From contig DATGMF010000035.1 of NCBI GenBank assembly GCA_035293765.1, positions 1-64,000 of the forward strand: DNA of 64,000 nt, given 5' to 3'. Below, one piece after another: positions 1 through 6,991 of the stretch. Every line of letters begins with the position of its first letter. The first letter of the stretch is position 1. Position numbers and translations under genes: made by a program. The notes beneath the pieces were generated by a model. It saw only the letters and a program-made list of their open reading frames with translations. It ran no database searches and was not told the origin of the DNA. The stretch is from DASRHT01 sp035293765 (lineage in GTDB: Bacteria > Chloroflexota > Ktedonobacteria > Ktedonobacterales > Ktedonobacteraceae).

Positions 1-262
1 GTTGATGAACGCTCTTGCTCCGGCAGGTCTGGGGCAAGACGGGGTGCTTGTCAATCACCCCTGATGCATCGGACGATGAAGCCAAAGCAGCGCTCCTTTC
101 TGGATGGGCTGAGTTGCGGCAGAGCCCAGATGCAAGCCTCCACTCTCAGCGGGGGTCATTGACAAGTTGTCACAGGCCGGATTTTTCCCGGACCCGGCTA
201 TTGTATCATGTCTTTGGGCAAAAATCCTTCTGTCTAAACAGCATACGTTTCTCCTATGGCAT

Positions 263-281
263 AGTTACAGAATTTGTAACT
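263..281. promoter_or_regulatory. Operator-like palindrome AGTTACA-N5-TGTAACT
   Basis: Two perfect 7-bp arms (AGTTACA and TGTAACT) are separated by 5 bp. The element lies about 130 bp upstream of the dedA start in AT-rich sequence. A related half-site (TTGTAACTA) recurs about 85 bp further on. The arrangement is typical of a dimeric regulator site, but no regulator can be named. Confidence 0.3.
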
Positions 282-326
282 ATTCTTCCATAGATGGGTT
301 TTCTCGCAACCTTATCATACCCTCGT

Positions 327-347
327 TCGTCTAACTATAGTAGACGA
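327..347. promoter_or_regulatory. Operator-like palindrome TCGTCTA-N7-TAGACGA
   Basis: Perfect 7-bp arms flank a 7-bp centre that itself contains CTATAG. It sits about 63 bp upstream of the dedA start. It could be an operator or a short RNA hairpin. No T-tract follows it, so it is not a terminator. Confidence 0.3.
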
Positions 348-409
348 AATCACTGCTAAATACCGTTGTAACTAGATATATGCCCATATGGAAATGTTGG
401 TAGAAAAAA

Positions 410-1072
410 ATGATACATGCTGTGACGCACTTTTTTCTACATGCCAGTCCGTTGCTGATTTATGTGATTGTGGCTGTCGTGCTGATGCTAGAGAGTTCAG
501 GCGTGCCCATCGCCAATAATACATTGTTATTATTCACGGGGGCGCTAGCTTCTCTTGGTCATCTTAATGTAGAAATATTGACTATCGTGGCAATCGCCGG
601 AAGTATTGCTGGAGCCTGTCTGGCTTACTGGCTTGGCGTATGGGGAGGGCGCGGGGTGTTTTTGCGTATCGCGAAGTTCTTCCGCGTGAAAGCTGATAAA
701 ATCGCGCAGGCGGAACGCTGGTTTCAAAAATCAGGGCTATGGATGATTTTTTTCTCGCGGATGACGCCCTATGTTCGCCCGTTTGCCTGCTTCCCCGCGG
801 GCATTTCCGCGCTGCCTTTCCCGCGCTTCTTCGTGTCCGCTTCAGCAGGCTCAACGCTCTGGTGTGTTGCGATGCTCGCCATCGGTTGGGGACTTGGTCG
901 CCGCTGGGGAGTGGCGCTGCGCATGATGCAGCAGTACACCATCCCGACCGTTTGCCTCGTGGTAGTCGCGATCATGCTGTACTTTGTGGCAGTATACATG
1001 ATCAAGCGTCGTTTTAGCTTCAACACCCGTTTGCATGCGACTCAAACAGCAGGCTATAACGAGAAAAAATAG
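410..1072 (+). CDS. DedA-family (SNARE-associated) membrane protein
   Basis: This is a 220-residue polytopic inner-membrane protein of the DedA/SNARE-associated family (PF09335 type), a family linked to lipid carrier flipping and membrane homeostasis. The N-terminal half has the family motif LESSGVPI around residues 28-35, although the usual following Pro-Glu is Ala-Asn here. The centre (about 112-140) has the signature FFSRMTPYVRPFACFPAG followed by a conserved Phe-rich helix. At least four hydrophobic segments are visible (about 10-30, 45-75, 140-165, 180-205). The start is an ATG with only a weak ribosome site. The gene appears monocistronic: it ends inside a strong hairpin and faces the convergent CAP-domain gene. 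The substrate cannot be inferred. Confidence 0.88.
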   Translation: MIHAVTHFFLHASPLLIYVIVAVVLMLESSGVPIANNTLLLFTGALASLGHLNVEILTIVAIAGSIAGACLAYWLGVWGGRGVFLRIAKFFRVKADKIAQAERWFQKSGLWMIFFSRMTPYVRPFACFPAGISALPFPRFFVSASAGSTLWCVAMLAIGWGLGRRWGVALRMMQQYTIPTVCLVVVAIMLYFVAVYMIKRRFSFNTRLHATQTAGYNEKK

Positions 1073-1083
1073 CCTGCTGTTTG
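1043..1083 (+). terminator. Strong hairpin spanning the dedA stop codon
   Basis: A perfect 15-bp stem (arms 1043-1057 and 1069-1083) closes an 11-nt loop and includes the TAG stop. Only a short TT follows the stem, so it may act as an mRNA 3'-end stabiliser or as a bidirectional terminator between the converging dedA and CAP-lipoprotein genes rather than as a canonical U-tract terminator. Confidence 0.55.
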
Positions 1084-1114
1084 TTAAACTGCTGCCTCTG
1101 TCCCTCACGATCAG

Positions 1115-1819
1115 TCAGTTCACAAAATCCTCTGTAATCCAGATCAGCCCTTTGGTATCGATATAGATGCCGATGCCGATTTTATGATAGCTCGTATTCA
1201 GCAGGTTGTAGCGATGCCCGGCAGGCGGCGGCTCATTGAGCATGCTCTGCTCGATCACCTGTACTCCGCTCCACGCTGTTGGGTATGGGGAGGTATAGCC
1301 GACGTTTTCGCCGCAGGTCGTGTATTGAAACCCTTCATTGAGCACTCGCTGGCATGGTTGCGGCTCGTTTGGACAGGCATGGCTCAAGCCGCAATGGGCC
1401 ATCGCCCAACTGTGCAGGCGCGCGCCATTTGAGAGCGTCGTGTTCAACACGTAGGCGTAAAGGCTTTGCGTGGCCCGATCCTGATTAATCAAAGCAAATA
1501 GTTGCTGGCTGAGCTGGCTTTCGGTCGTTGTGAGCGGCGGCGGTGTGCCGTAAGGACCAGTTCCACCGCTGGCAGGGGTGGTGGGGTTTGATGACGGTGG
1601 GTTCTGACTTTGTCCGGCCCTGGTGGCAGTGGGGGTTGGCTGTGCCGTCGCTATATGGGCCGGAAGCGTCATTCCCATGCCCGTTGATGTAGAGGTTGCC
1701 GTTGGCTGCTGTCCTTTATTAGTAATTGCCGTGCTTGCCTGATTGCCCGCTTCAGGCGAGCAGGCGGCCAGTTGCCAGAGAACAAGCAGCGCAAAGATAT
1801 AGCAGAGTTTTCTGCCCAC
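1115..1819 (-). CDS. CAP-domain (SCP/PR-1-like) lipoprotein
   Basis: This is a 234-residue predicted lipoprotein. The N-terminus is a signal peptide ending in a lipobox LAAC with Cys20. A Ser/Thr/Pro/Gly-rich linker (about 21-100) follows, and then a CAP (SCP/PR-1/Tpx) domain from about 103 to the end. In the CAP domain I see the first helix (LFALINQDRATQSL), a pair resembling LHSWAMAHCGLSHA, the GENVG motif and a late His-containing HRYNLLNTSYHKIGIG segment. These are typical of bacterial CAP proteins. Four or more Cys residues suggest disulfides outside the cell. It is probably anchored on the outer face of the membrane. The function of bacterial CAP proteins is mostly unknown. It is convergent with dedA and lies 67 bp downstream of the nucleotidyltransferase on the same strand. 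Confidence 0.85.
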   Translation of the reverse strand: MGRKLCYIFALLVLWQLAACSPEAGNQASTAITNKGQQPTATSTSTGMGMTLPAHIATAQPTPTATRAGQSQNPPSSNPTTPASGGTGPYGTPPPLTTTESQLSQQLFALINQDRATQSLYAYVLNTTLSNGARLHSWAMAHCGLSHACPNEPQPCQRVLNEGFQYTTCGENVGYTSPYPTAWSGVQVIEQSMLNEPPPAGHRYNLLNTSYHKIGIGIYIDTKGLIWITEDFVN

Positions 1820-1886
1820 AACTTACGCTCCTGACAATACATCAAAAATAATACTTTCCCCAGAGTGTATCATAAGGTCTGCTTGC

Positions 1887-2852
1887 TTATTTGGTCTGAT
1901 CAATATAATTAGTACTTTTAGAATTTTGAAGCAGCGCAATGATCTCTGCATCATCGAGCGGGGATTGCTCCTGGAACTGTCTGGCAACGCGGATATGTTC
2001 TTGCTCCGTTGAGCGCAGTTGCTCAAGCAAATACGACCTGTAGCATGTCAAAAAGTGCTGTTCAAAACGAAGGGTGCGCTCGCATATCTCACGCAGTCGC
2101 TTGCGCGCGTGAGGTGCGGTTGGAATAAGATACTGCCACTCATCGCGACAGGAGGTGGTAATCTCTTCAAGCAACGCTGTCCATTCGTCACCAATATATT
2201 CACGATACAGCCGAACGCAGTCGCGTTTCCTCGCGGCATATTGTCCGGTCTGAAGGGCCAGCAGGGCTGTTGCCGCCCAACCCGTGGTACGAACAAGGTT
2301 GCGTGAGCAAGGGACCTCCCGTCCTTCAGGTAGTTGCAGCATTCTGTTCATATAGCCATAAAATTCGTCTGCCGGAGAAGGAAACGTCAGGGGAAGACGG
2401 AGTGGAGTGCTGCGGTGATATACATTGACCAGTAGCCAGTAGGCCGCGTGCATCCGCTCGCGCGTCCAGGATTCTATAGGCATGAGCGGATAAAGGCGGC
2501 ATACATCCTCGCCATAGAGGAGCCGGCTTCCCAGCTTCACGTTCGGATGCACCCCGGCCAGCAAACCATCCTCATCTACTAGGCTAATATCGACTTCTTG
2601 CGAGCCTCTCAGGTCGCTTCTCCACAGGCGCTTCGCCAGACTACATGTATCCTCGTTAGCGAATCGGCCCCGAAAAACGATGAGCAAGTCAACATCGCTG
2701 GTAGTCAGCGATGTCTGATCGGCATAGCTCCCTTCGACATAATAGGCCGCAATTTGTCCAGGGAAAGCATCCTCGTATAGTTGGATCACTTCTTGTACGA
2801 TAGCATCAATCTGGGGATGACCCAGCGTATTTTGCAAATGAATATCATTCAT
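1887..2852 (-). CDS. Nucleotidyltransferase-fold protein
   Basis: This is a protein of about 321 residues with an N-terminal DNA polymerase-beta-like nucleotidyltransferase domain. The signature GSYADQTSLTTSDVDLLI has the family G-S, the D-x-D metal pair and a further Asp. A helical C-terminal half follows, resembling aminoglycoside adenylyltransferase-like proteins or other stand-alone nucleotidyltransferases. The substrate (small molecule, RNA or protein) cannot be told. I chose the ATG at 2852, 12 nt after an AAGG. An in-frame TTG three codons upstream (2861) is an alternative. It is a single gene on the minus strand upstream of the lipoprotein. It could be a resistance-type enzyme, but nothing nearby supports that specifically. 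Confidence 0.75.
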   Translation of the reverse strand: MNDIHLQNTLGHPQIDAIVQEVIQLYEDAFPGQIAAYYVEGSYADQTSLTTSDVDLLIVFRGRFANEDTCSLAKRLWRSDLRGSQEVDISLVDEDGLLAGVHPNVKLGSRLLYGEDVCRLYPLMPIESWTRERMHAAYWLLVNVYHRSTPLRLPLTFPSPADEFYGYMNRMLQLPEGREVPCSRNLVRTTGWAATALLALQTGQYAARKRDCVRLYREYIGDEWTALLEEITTSCRDEWQYLIPTAPHARKRLREICERTLRFEQHFLTCYRSYLLEQLRSTEQEHIRVARQFQEQSPLDDAEIIALLQNSKSTNYIDQTK

Positions 2853-2895
2853 AAAGAGCAAATGACCTTAAAAACGGTTTAATATCGCAACCGTG

Positions 2896-3111
2896 GTAGG
2901 GACTCGCTTTAGCGCGTCCGATTTATCACCACCGCTTAAATCGTTCTACGTGTCACTAACAATCTCGTAGGGAGGATATGGTTAAAAAGCCTCATTGACA
3001 AAATTGACCTGCAATATATTTACGGTGTTGAAAGTTTCGTATCATCGAAGAAGAATGGCCGGTATTCGAATGGTATTGCGATAAATCGGACGCGCTAAAG
3101 CTGGTCCCTAC
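2896..3111. repeat. MITE-like element with 32-bp terminal inverted repeats
   Basis: The left arm 2896-2927 and right arm 3080-3111 are inverted copies matching at 30 of 32 positions, both starting GTAGGGAC and ending in GATTTATC (read inward). The 150-bp interior has no gene. The structure is that of a small non-autonomous transposable element or a relic bounded by terminal inverted repeats. No obvious target-site duplication is seen. It occupies the gap between the nucleotidyltransferase and serA. Confidence 0.6.
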
Positions 3112-3140
3112 AGCAATCCGAGCAATTCGCACATTTGGGG

Positions 3141-3177
3141 AGCGGTAGAGGCAATGCCTCGCGCTTGCCCTGTCGCG
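3141..3177. repeat. Dispersed GC-rich intergenic repeat, partial copy
   Basis: The segment contains GGTAGAGG and the 17-mer GCCTCGCGCTTGCCCTG (3156-3172). The same 17-mer recurs at 34781-34797. It belongs to the loosely related GC-rich intergenic family also seen at 15.7, 21.2, 36.9, 40.5, 46.25 and 61.65 kb. Confidence 0.5.
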
Positions 3178-3231
3178 TGATATGCGATAATTCGGTAGCA
3201 TCTGGTCATGAGACTTCTTGCGTGTTTTTTG

Positions 3232-3260
3232 GTTGGAGTGCTCTCTGCGAGCACTCCAAC
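3232..3260 (-). terminator. Hairpin downstream of serA
   Basis: A perfect 12-bp stem (3232-3243 with 3249-3260) with a 5-nt loop lies 16 nt beyond the serA stop. On the serA strand the stem is followed by CAAAAAAC, not by a U-tract, so it is a 3'-end hairpin rather than a textbook intrinsic terminator. Confidence 0.45.
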
Positions 3261-3275
3261 GCTGTGAGTAAATTG

Positions 3276-5000
3276 CTACAATCCTACCACGGTTGCACCC
3301 ATGATCAGTTCGTCATTGGTGATTTCTTGCAGGACGGGATCGGGGATTGGGTCATCTACAGAGACGATCATCAGCGCGGTATCTGTTGTGTTGCGTTGCG
3401 TGTTGGGGCGGAGCCGGCGTACGCTGGGGCCAACATCCATGTGACGGATATTGATACTCGCCCGCCCCAGGATTGTGCCGACGCGCCCGATCATGCCCGG
3501 CTGGTCAAGGTTGCGACAGAAGAGAATGTAACCCACCGGCAAGAACTCTGTCCAGTAGCGACCAACCTGTACAATCCGCGGCTCGTCGTGCATCACCGTG
3601 CCACTGAGCACACCGATATGTTCATCGCCAGAGCCGGGTCTACCCGCAAAGGATGAGGTATAGCCATTGGTGTTTGGCACGCGTAACGTGACCAGGTTGG
3701 CGAATTCGGTCGGCGTGGTCGATCTCTGCTCGGTAATCTCCAGTCCCCATTCTTTCGCCAGCACCTGGGCGTTGATCATATTGACATGTGCATCAGAGAT
3801 CGATTCCAGCATACCCTTGATCAGTGCCGCCTGAAGTGGGCGCAGGTCGTAGCTGGCGATTTCGCCGCTATAGGATAGCTCGATTTTATTGATCGGGCCG
3901 GGCTGGAGCTGGGTAAACAGGCGTCCCATTTTTTGTAGCAGGACCATGTACGGTTCCAGCACCTTCAACGTTTCCGGTAAGATCATCGGAGCGTTCACGG
4001 CAGCTCGCGGGAAACCGCCATGCAGGACTGCAATGATCTGCTCGGCCACATCCGTTGCTACCCCGACCTGCGCTTCCTCGGTTGAGGCTCCCAGGTGGGG
4101 CGTAGCGATAACCCGATCATGAGCCACGAGCTGCTGCAAAAGCGCGTTATCGCGGATCGGTTCCTGGCTAAACACATCGAGCGCGGCCCCTGCCAACTGA
4201 TTTTCGTTCAGCGCCCTGAGCAGGGCGGCTTCATCGATCAAACCGCCGCGCGCGCAGTTGATCAGGCGAGCGCCCGGCTTCATGAGGTGCAACTCCTGTT
4301 CGCCGATCAGTCCCTGGGTGCCGCTTGGGCCGGTGGTGAGCGAAGTGTGCAGCGTCACAAAATCGGCTTGCTTGAGCACTTCTTCCATCGTCAACATGGT
4401 AACATCGGCTTTGCGCGCCTGTTCTGGGGAGACGAAGGGATCGAAGGCGATAATTTGCATCTCCAGCCCCTGAGCTCTGCGCGCAACCGCCATGCCAACC
4501 TTGCCGAGTCCAATGACGCCGAGCACCTTGTGACGCACCTCGACCCCTACAAAGCGACTCTTCTCCCACTTGCCCGCTTTCATGCTGGTGTCGGCGGCGG
4601 GGATGCGACGCGCCAGGGCCATGAGCATGGCGATGGTATGCTCGGCTGCCGCGATAATATTGCCGGTGGGAGAGTTGACCACCATGATGCCCAGGCGAGT
4701 TGCTGCCTCGGTATCGATATTGTCAACGCCAACGCCAGCACGCCCAACGATTTTCAGATTTTTTGCTGCCGCCAGTACATCAGCCGTTACCTGAGTTTCG
4801 CTGCGCACGATCAACGCGGCATAATCGCCAATAATAGCCTTTAGCTGCTCCGGCTTCAGCCCCAACTGCTCATCAATCTGCGCCTGGGGCAACTGCGCGC
4901 GTAAGAGATCGATACCTTCTCGCGCTATGCGGTCGGTGATGAGAATTTTAACTGTGCCTGTAATTCCCGCCTTCTCTATCTGCTCCTGTACTTCTGCCAT
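3276..5000 (-). CDS. serA: D-3-phosphoglycerate dehydrogenase
   Basis: This 574-residue cytosolic enzyme oxidises 3-phosphoglycerate with NAD in the first step of serine synthesis. The catalytic and nucleotide-binding region shows GRAGVGVDNID (about 87-97), the Rossmann loop GLGKVG (164-169) and the 2-hydroxyacid dehydrogenase triad R251 (CARGG), E280 (FSQEP) and H302 (TPHLGAST). An intervening domain (about 335-480) and a C-terminal ACT domain (about 490-574, with a DQPGMIGRVGTILG core) make it the long type, which in this family can be serine-inhibited. The N-terminus has about 15 extra residues before the first strand. It follows the aminotransferase by 24 bp on the same strand, so the two are very probably one transcript. 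A loop of about 20 residues near the end (RLRPNTQRNTTD) is an insertion in the ACT domain. Confidence 0.95.
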   Translation of the reverse strand: MAEVQEQIEKAGITGTVKILITDRIAREGIDLLRAQLPQAQIDEQLGLKPEQLKAIIGDYAALIVRSETQVTADVLAAAKNLKIVGRAGVGVDNIDTEAATRLGIMVVNSPTGNIIAAAEHTIAMLMALARRIPAADTSMKAGKWEKSRFVGVEVRHKVLGVIGLGKVGMAVARRAQGLEMQIIAFDPFVSPEQARKADVTMLTMEEVLKQADFVTLHTSLTTGPSGTQGLIGEQELHLMKPGARLINCARGGLIDEAALLRALNENQLAGAALDVFSQEPIRDNALLQQLVAHDRVIATPHLGASTEEAQVGVATDVAEQIIAVLHGGFPRAAVNAPMILPETLKVLEPYMVLLQKMGRLFTQLQPGPINKIELSYSGEIASYDLRPLQAALIKGMLESISDAHVNMINAQVLAKEWGLEITEQRSTTPTEFANLVTLRVPNTNGYTSSFAGRPGSGDEHIGVLSGTVMHDEPRIVQVGRYWTEFLPVGYILFCRNLDQPGMIGRVGTILGRASINIRHMDVGPSVRRLRPNTQRNTTDTALMIVSVDDPIPDPVLQEITNDELIMGATVVGL

Positions 5001-5024
5001 CGTCTCTATCTCCTCTCCCCTTCC

Positions 5025-6182
5025 CTAGCCCTTATGCCCAAACTCTTGCAGGCGTTGCTCCATCGCATCCATTGCTTGCGCCAGATCGGCTGCGGTGAAA
5101 AAGCCCAGGTGACCCACGCGGAAGATTTTCCCGTCGAGATGTTCCTGACCGCCAGCAAAGACGATATGGTCTTCTTCGCGCAGCTTTTTGAGCAAGGCTT
5201 TGGTGTCAATATTCTTAGGCGTGAGCACGGCTGTGACGGTATTTGAGGCATATTGCTGATCGGCGAACAACTGCAAACCCATTGCCCTGGCACGCGCCCG
5301 TACGTAGTCCGCGCCGCGTCTGTGGCGTTCAAAGATGGCTTCACGACCCTCGGCCAGCATCATTTCCAGCGCCACATCGAGCGCATAAAAGAGCGAGACC
5401 GGGGGCGTTGTGGGATGTTGCCACGCCTCAAGCCGCTTGCGCGTAAGCTCCCAATCGAGATAGAAGCGAGGTAGCTTTGCCGTTTTATTGGCTGCCCAGG
5501 CGCGCTGACTGGCGGCAATCATCATAATTCCCGGTGGGATCATCCAGCCCTTTTGCGAGCCTGTGAAGACCACATCAAGGTCCCAGGGGTCCATTTCCAG
5601 CGGGATGCTGCCCATCGAGCTGACCGCGTCCACGATGATGAGCGCGTCTGGATTATGGCGGCGAACGATCTCAGCCAGCGTTTTGATGTCGTTGGTCACG
5701 CCCGTTGATGTCTCGTTATGGGTGATCAATACTCCCTTGTAGGAGGCCAGCTCTTGCAGCCGCGCCTCGACGGTCGCCGGATCGGCGGCCTGTCCCCAGG
5801 GAAACTCGATGCGGCTAACCTGTAGCCCATAGATGCCGGCGATTTTCGCCAGGCGGTTGCCAAAGCTGCCGATGGTAATCGAGACCACATGGTCGCCGGG
5901 TGAGAAGCTATTGACAATGGCGCATTCCTGACCGGCTGTCCCTGACGCCGGGAAGGTCAGAACCGGTGAAGCTGTCTGAAAAAAGTATTGCAAACGCAGG
6001 GTAACACGTTTCAAAATAGCTGCGAATTCTGGTCCTCGGTGGTTGATCATCGGATTGGCCTGAGCCGCCATGATTTCTGCTGGAATGGGGGTCGGGCCGG
6101 GAACACGGAGATTCTGCGTCGGGATAGGGGTGCGGGCCTCCGCCTGTGGAACAGGGATAGCCTTATTTGCTTGCGTTGTCAT
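5025..6182 (-). CDS. Class V aminotransferase (alanine/serine-glyoxylate type), probable phosphoserine aminotransferase role
   Basis: This 385-residue PLP enzyme belongs to the class V / alanine-glyoxylate aminotransferase group. The visible core includes the N-terminal PGPTPIP motif (28-34), the cofactor Asp in VDAVSSMG (about 185) and the Schiff-base Lys211 in TGSQKGW. The C-terminal small domain ends HLDGKIFRVGHLGFF. It is the first gene of a two-gene minus-strand unit with serA, 24 bp apart. In several bacteria and archaea lacking classical SerC, enzymes of this type supply the transamination of 3-phosphohydroxypyruvate, and the pairing suggests that role here. A serine- or alanine-glyoxylate activity cannot be excluded. 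The first 20 residues look like a disordered extension. The start is an ATG at 6182. Confidence 0.85.
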   Translation of the reverse strand: MTTQANKAIPVPQAEARTPIPTQNLRVPGPTPIPAEIMAAQANPMINHRGPEFAAILKRVTLRLQYFFQTASPVLTFPASGTAGQECAIVNSFSPGDHVVSITIGSFGNRLAKIAGIYGLQVSRIEFPWGQAADPATVEARLQELASYKGVLITHNETSTGVTNDIKTLAEIVRRHNPDALIIVDAVSSMGSIPLEMDPWDLDVVFTGSQKGWMIPPGIMMIAASQRAWAANKTAKLPRFYLDWELTRKRLEAWQHPTTPPVSLFYALDVALEMMLAEGREAIFERHRRGADYVRARARAMGLQLFADQQYASNTVTAVLTPKNIDTKALLKKLREEDHIVFAGGQEHLDGKIFRVGHLGFFTAADLAQAMDAMEQRLQEFGHKG

Positions 6183-6282
6183 AAATTGTTCCGCTCCATC
6201 TTATTATATTTGTACCGTACTACTTATCCGACCCTGCCTGGTCGGAGCGTATCTAGCATAGCTCGTCTCACCGCAATAACGC

Positions 6283-6312
6283 GCGGCGGATAACCCCGGT
6301 GTTACCCGCCGC
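6283..6312. promoter_or_regulatory. GC-rich inverted repeat upstream of the aminotransferase
   Basis: The arms GCGGCGGATAA and TTACCCGCCGC pair at 10 of 11 positions around an 8-nt loop, about 100 bp upstream of the aminotransferase start and within its probable 5' leader. It may be an operator or an RNA hairpin. The region between here and 6424 shows nothing else. Confidence 0.3.
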
Positions 6313-6423
6313 TCCATGAATGGCTTCTCTCATCAGCATATAGCATAGACCTGGGCTCTGTCAAACTGCACAGAAACTGAACAATTTAGCAAACTAAGAA
6401 CGTAATTTTGGGCTTTATTGGGG

Positions 6424-6453
6424 TTGACAAGTATTTGTCAGGTGGTGTATCCT
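6424..6453 (+). promoter_or_regulatory. Probable ilv operon promoter
   Basis: A consensus -35 TTGACA (6424-6429) and a -10-like TATCCT (6448-6453) are 18 bp apart, 130 bp upstream of the leader peptide start. A 6-bp inverted repeat TGACAA-GTAT-TTGTCA overlaps the -35, so a repressor or activator site may be superimposed. Confidence 0.5.
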
Positions 6454-6584
6454 CAAAATAGGCGAACGAAATATTGAAGGTTCCGGCAAAGTTGCTGTTG
6501 TAGCCTCTCAATAGTAAAGCAGCGGAAAACGCCAGAGAGTGTAACAGGCTTTCATAGTACAAACAGCAATGATGGAGTAGAATC

Positions 6585-6887
6585 ATGATGGCAACGTTTA
6601 ACAGCGCGCAGGCAGCAACGAGTGCTGCTCGCTGCCGCTCTGAACGTATGCCCTTTTCCATGCCTGCTATGTCCGCTGCCGCAAGCACCACTATCATTGA
6701 AGCCGTCGTGTTAACGACGGTTTTTTTATTGCTCCTGGTGCTGTTTGCTGTGTCCCAACTCCTTACCCTTGTGCTTATTAGCCTTATAATTAGCCTCATC
6801 CTTATTAGCCTTACCGGGTCAGTCAGGCTAGAGGATCTGGTAGGGCTTACAGTAAGACGAGTCACAAGCACGGTACGGGGAGATTAA
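6585..6887 (+). CDS. Leu/Ile/Val-rich leader peptide of the ilv operon
   Basis: This is a 100-codon frame starting at an ATG seven nucleotides after a GGAG. Residues 41-76 contain 25 Leu, Ile or Val out of 36, with runs such as FLLLLVLF and ISLIISLILISL. The frame sits between a good promoter and an intrinsic terminator directly ahead of ilvB. That is the classical layout of a translation-dependent attenuator, in which ribosomes stall when charged Leu, Ile or Val tRNA is scarce. It is longer than enterobacterial ilv leaders (about 30 residues). The stop codon (6885-6887) lies three nucleotides after GGGGAG (6877-6882). GGGGAG can pair with CTTCCC (6936-6941) in the terminator stem, so a stalled ribosome could permit an antiterminator. 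A real small membrane protein is the alternative reading, because residues 41-76 could span a membrane. Confidence 0.62.
   Translation: MMATFNSAQAATSAARCRSERMPFSMPAMSAAASTTIIEAVVLTTVFLLLLVLFAVSQLLTLVLISLIISLILISLTGSVRLEDLVGLTVRRVTSTVRGD
6703..6727 (+). terminator. Internal intrinsic terminator inside the ilv leader frame
   Basis: A perfect 7-bp stem CCGTCGT-GTTA-ACGACGG is followed at once by seven T. It lies inside the leader reading frame, at the codons just before the Leu/Val run. Translation of the frame would disrupt the hairpin, so it may terminate transcripts that are not being translated. Confidence 0.65.
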
Positions 6888-6929
6888 AGGGGGCAACGAA
6901 GCAACCCAATCCAAAGAAGGTAACCTGAT

Positions 6930-6963
6930 AGAGGACTTCCCAGTCGGGAGGTTCTCTTTTTTT
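6930..6963 (+). terminator. ilv attenuator terminator
   Basis: A 12-bp stem, AGAGGACTTCCC (6930-6941) with GGGAGGTTCTCT (6946-6957), has two G-U pairs, a 4-nt AGTC loop and a run of seven T. It lies 28 bp before the ilvB start, 43 nt after the leader stop codon and just upstream of the ilvB ribosome site. As an intrinsic terminator between leader and structural genes it is the expected control point. Confidence 0.8.
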
Positions 6964-6991
6964 ATTCTGTCGATTGAATTCAGGAGGAATT

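Larger units (their letters stand above)
1..409. other. Intergenic region upstream of dedA
   Basis: I see no convincing gene here. A 92-codon open frame at 15-293 has no ribosome site and low-complexity, non-protein-like content. The region becomes AT-rich towards 409 and carries two palindromes, listed separately, so it most likely holds the promoter and operators for the dedA gene. No clear sigma-70 hexamer pair stands out. Confidence 0.5.

Noticed and set aside
15..293. 92-codon plus-strand frame at the left end
   Set aside because: No ribosome site, composition unlike a protein, no family resemblance.
4095..4844. Plus-strand 249-codon frame
   Set aside because: Antisense to serA, which has full catalytic motifs on the other strand.
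6386..6871. Minus-strand 161-codon frame over the ilv leader
   Set aside because: It is the antisense of the leader frame and terminators, with no ribosome site.
6460..6990. T-box riboswitch for ilv
   Set aside because: No T-box sequence (AGGGTGG-type) precedes the terminator; the Leu/Ile/Val frame explains it better.
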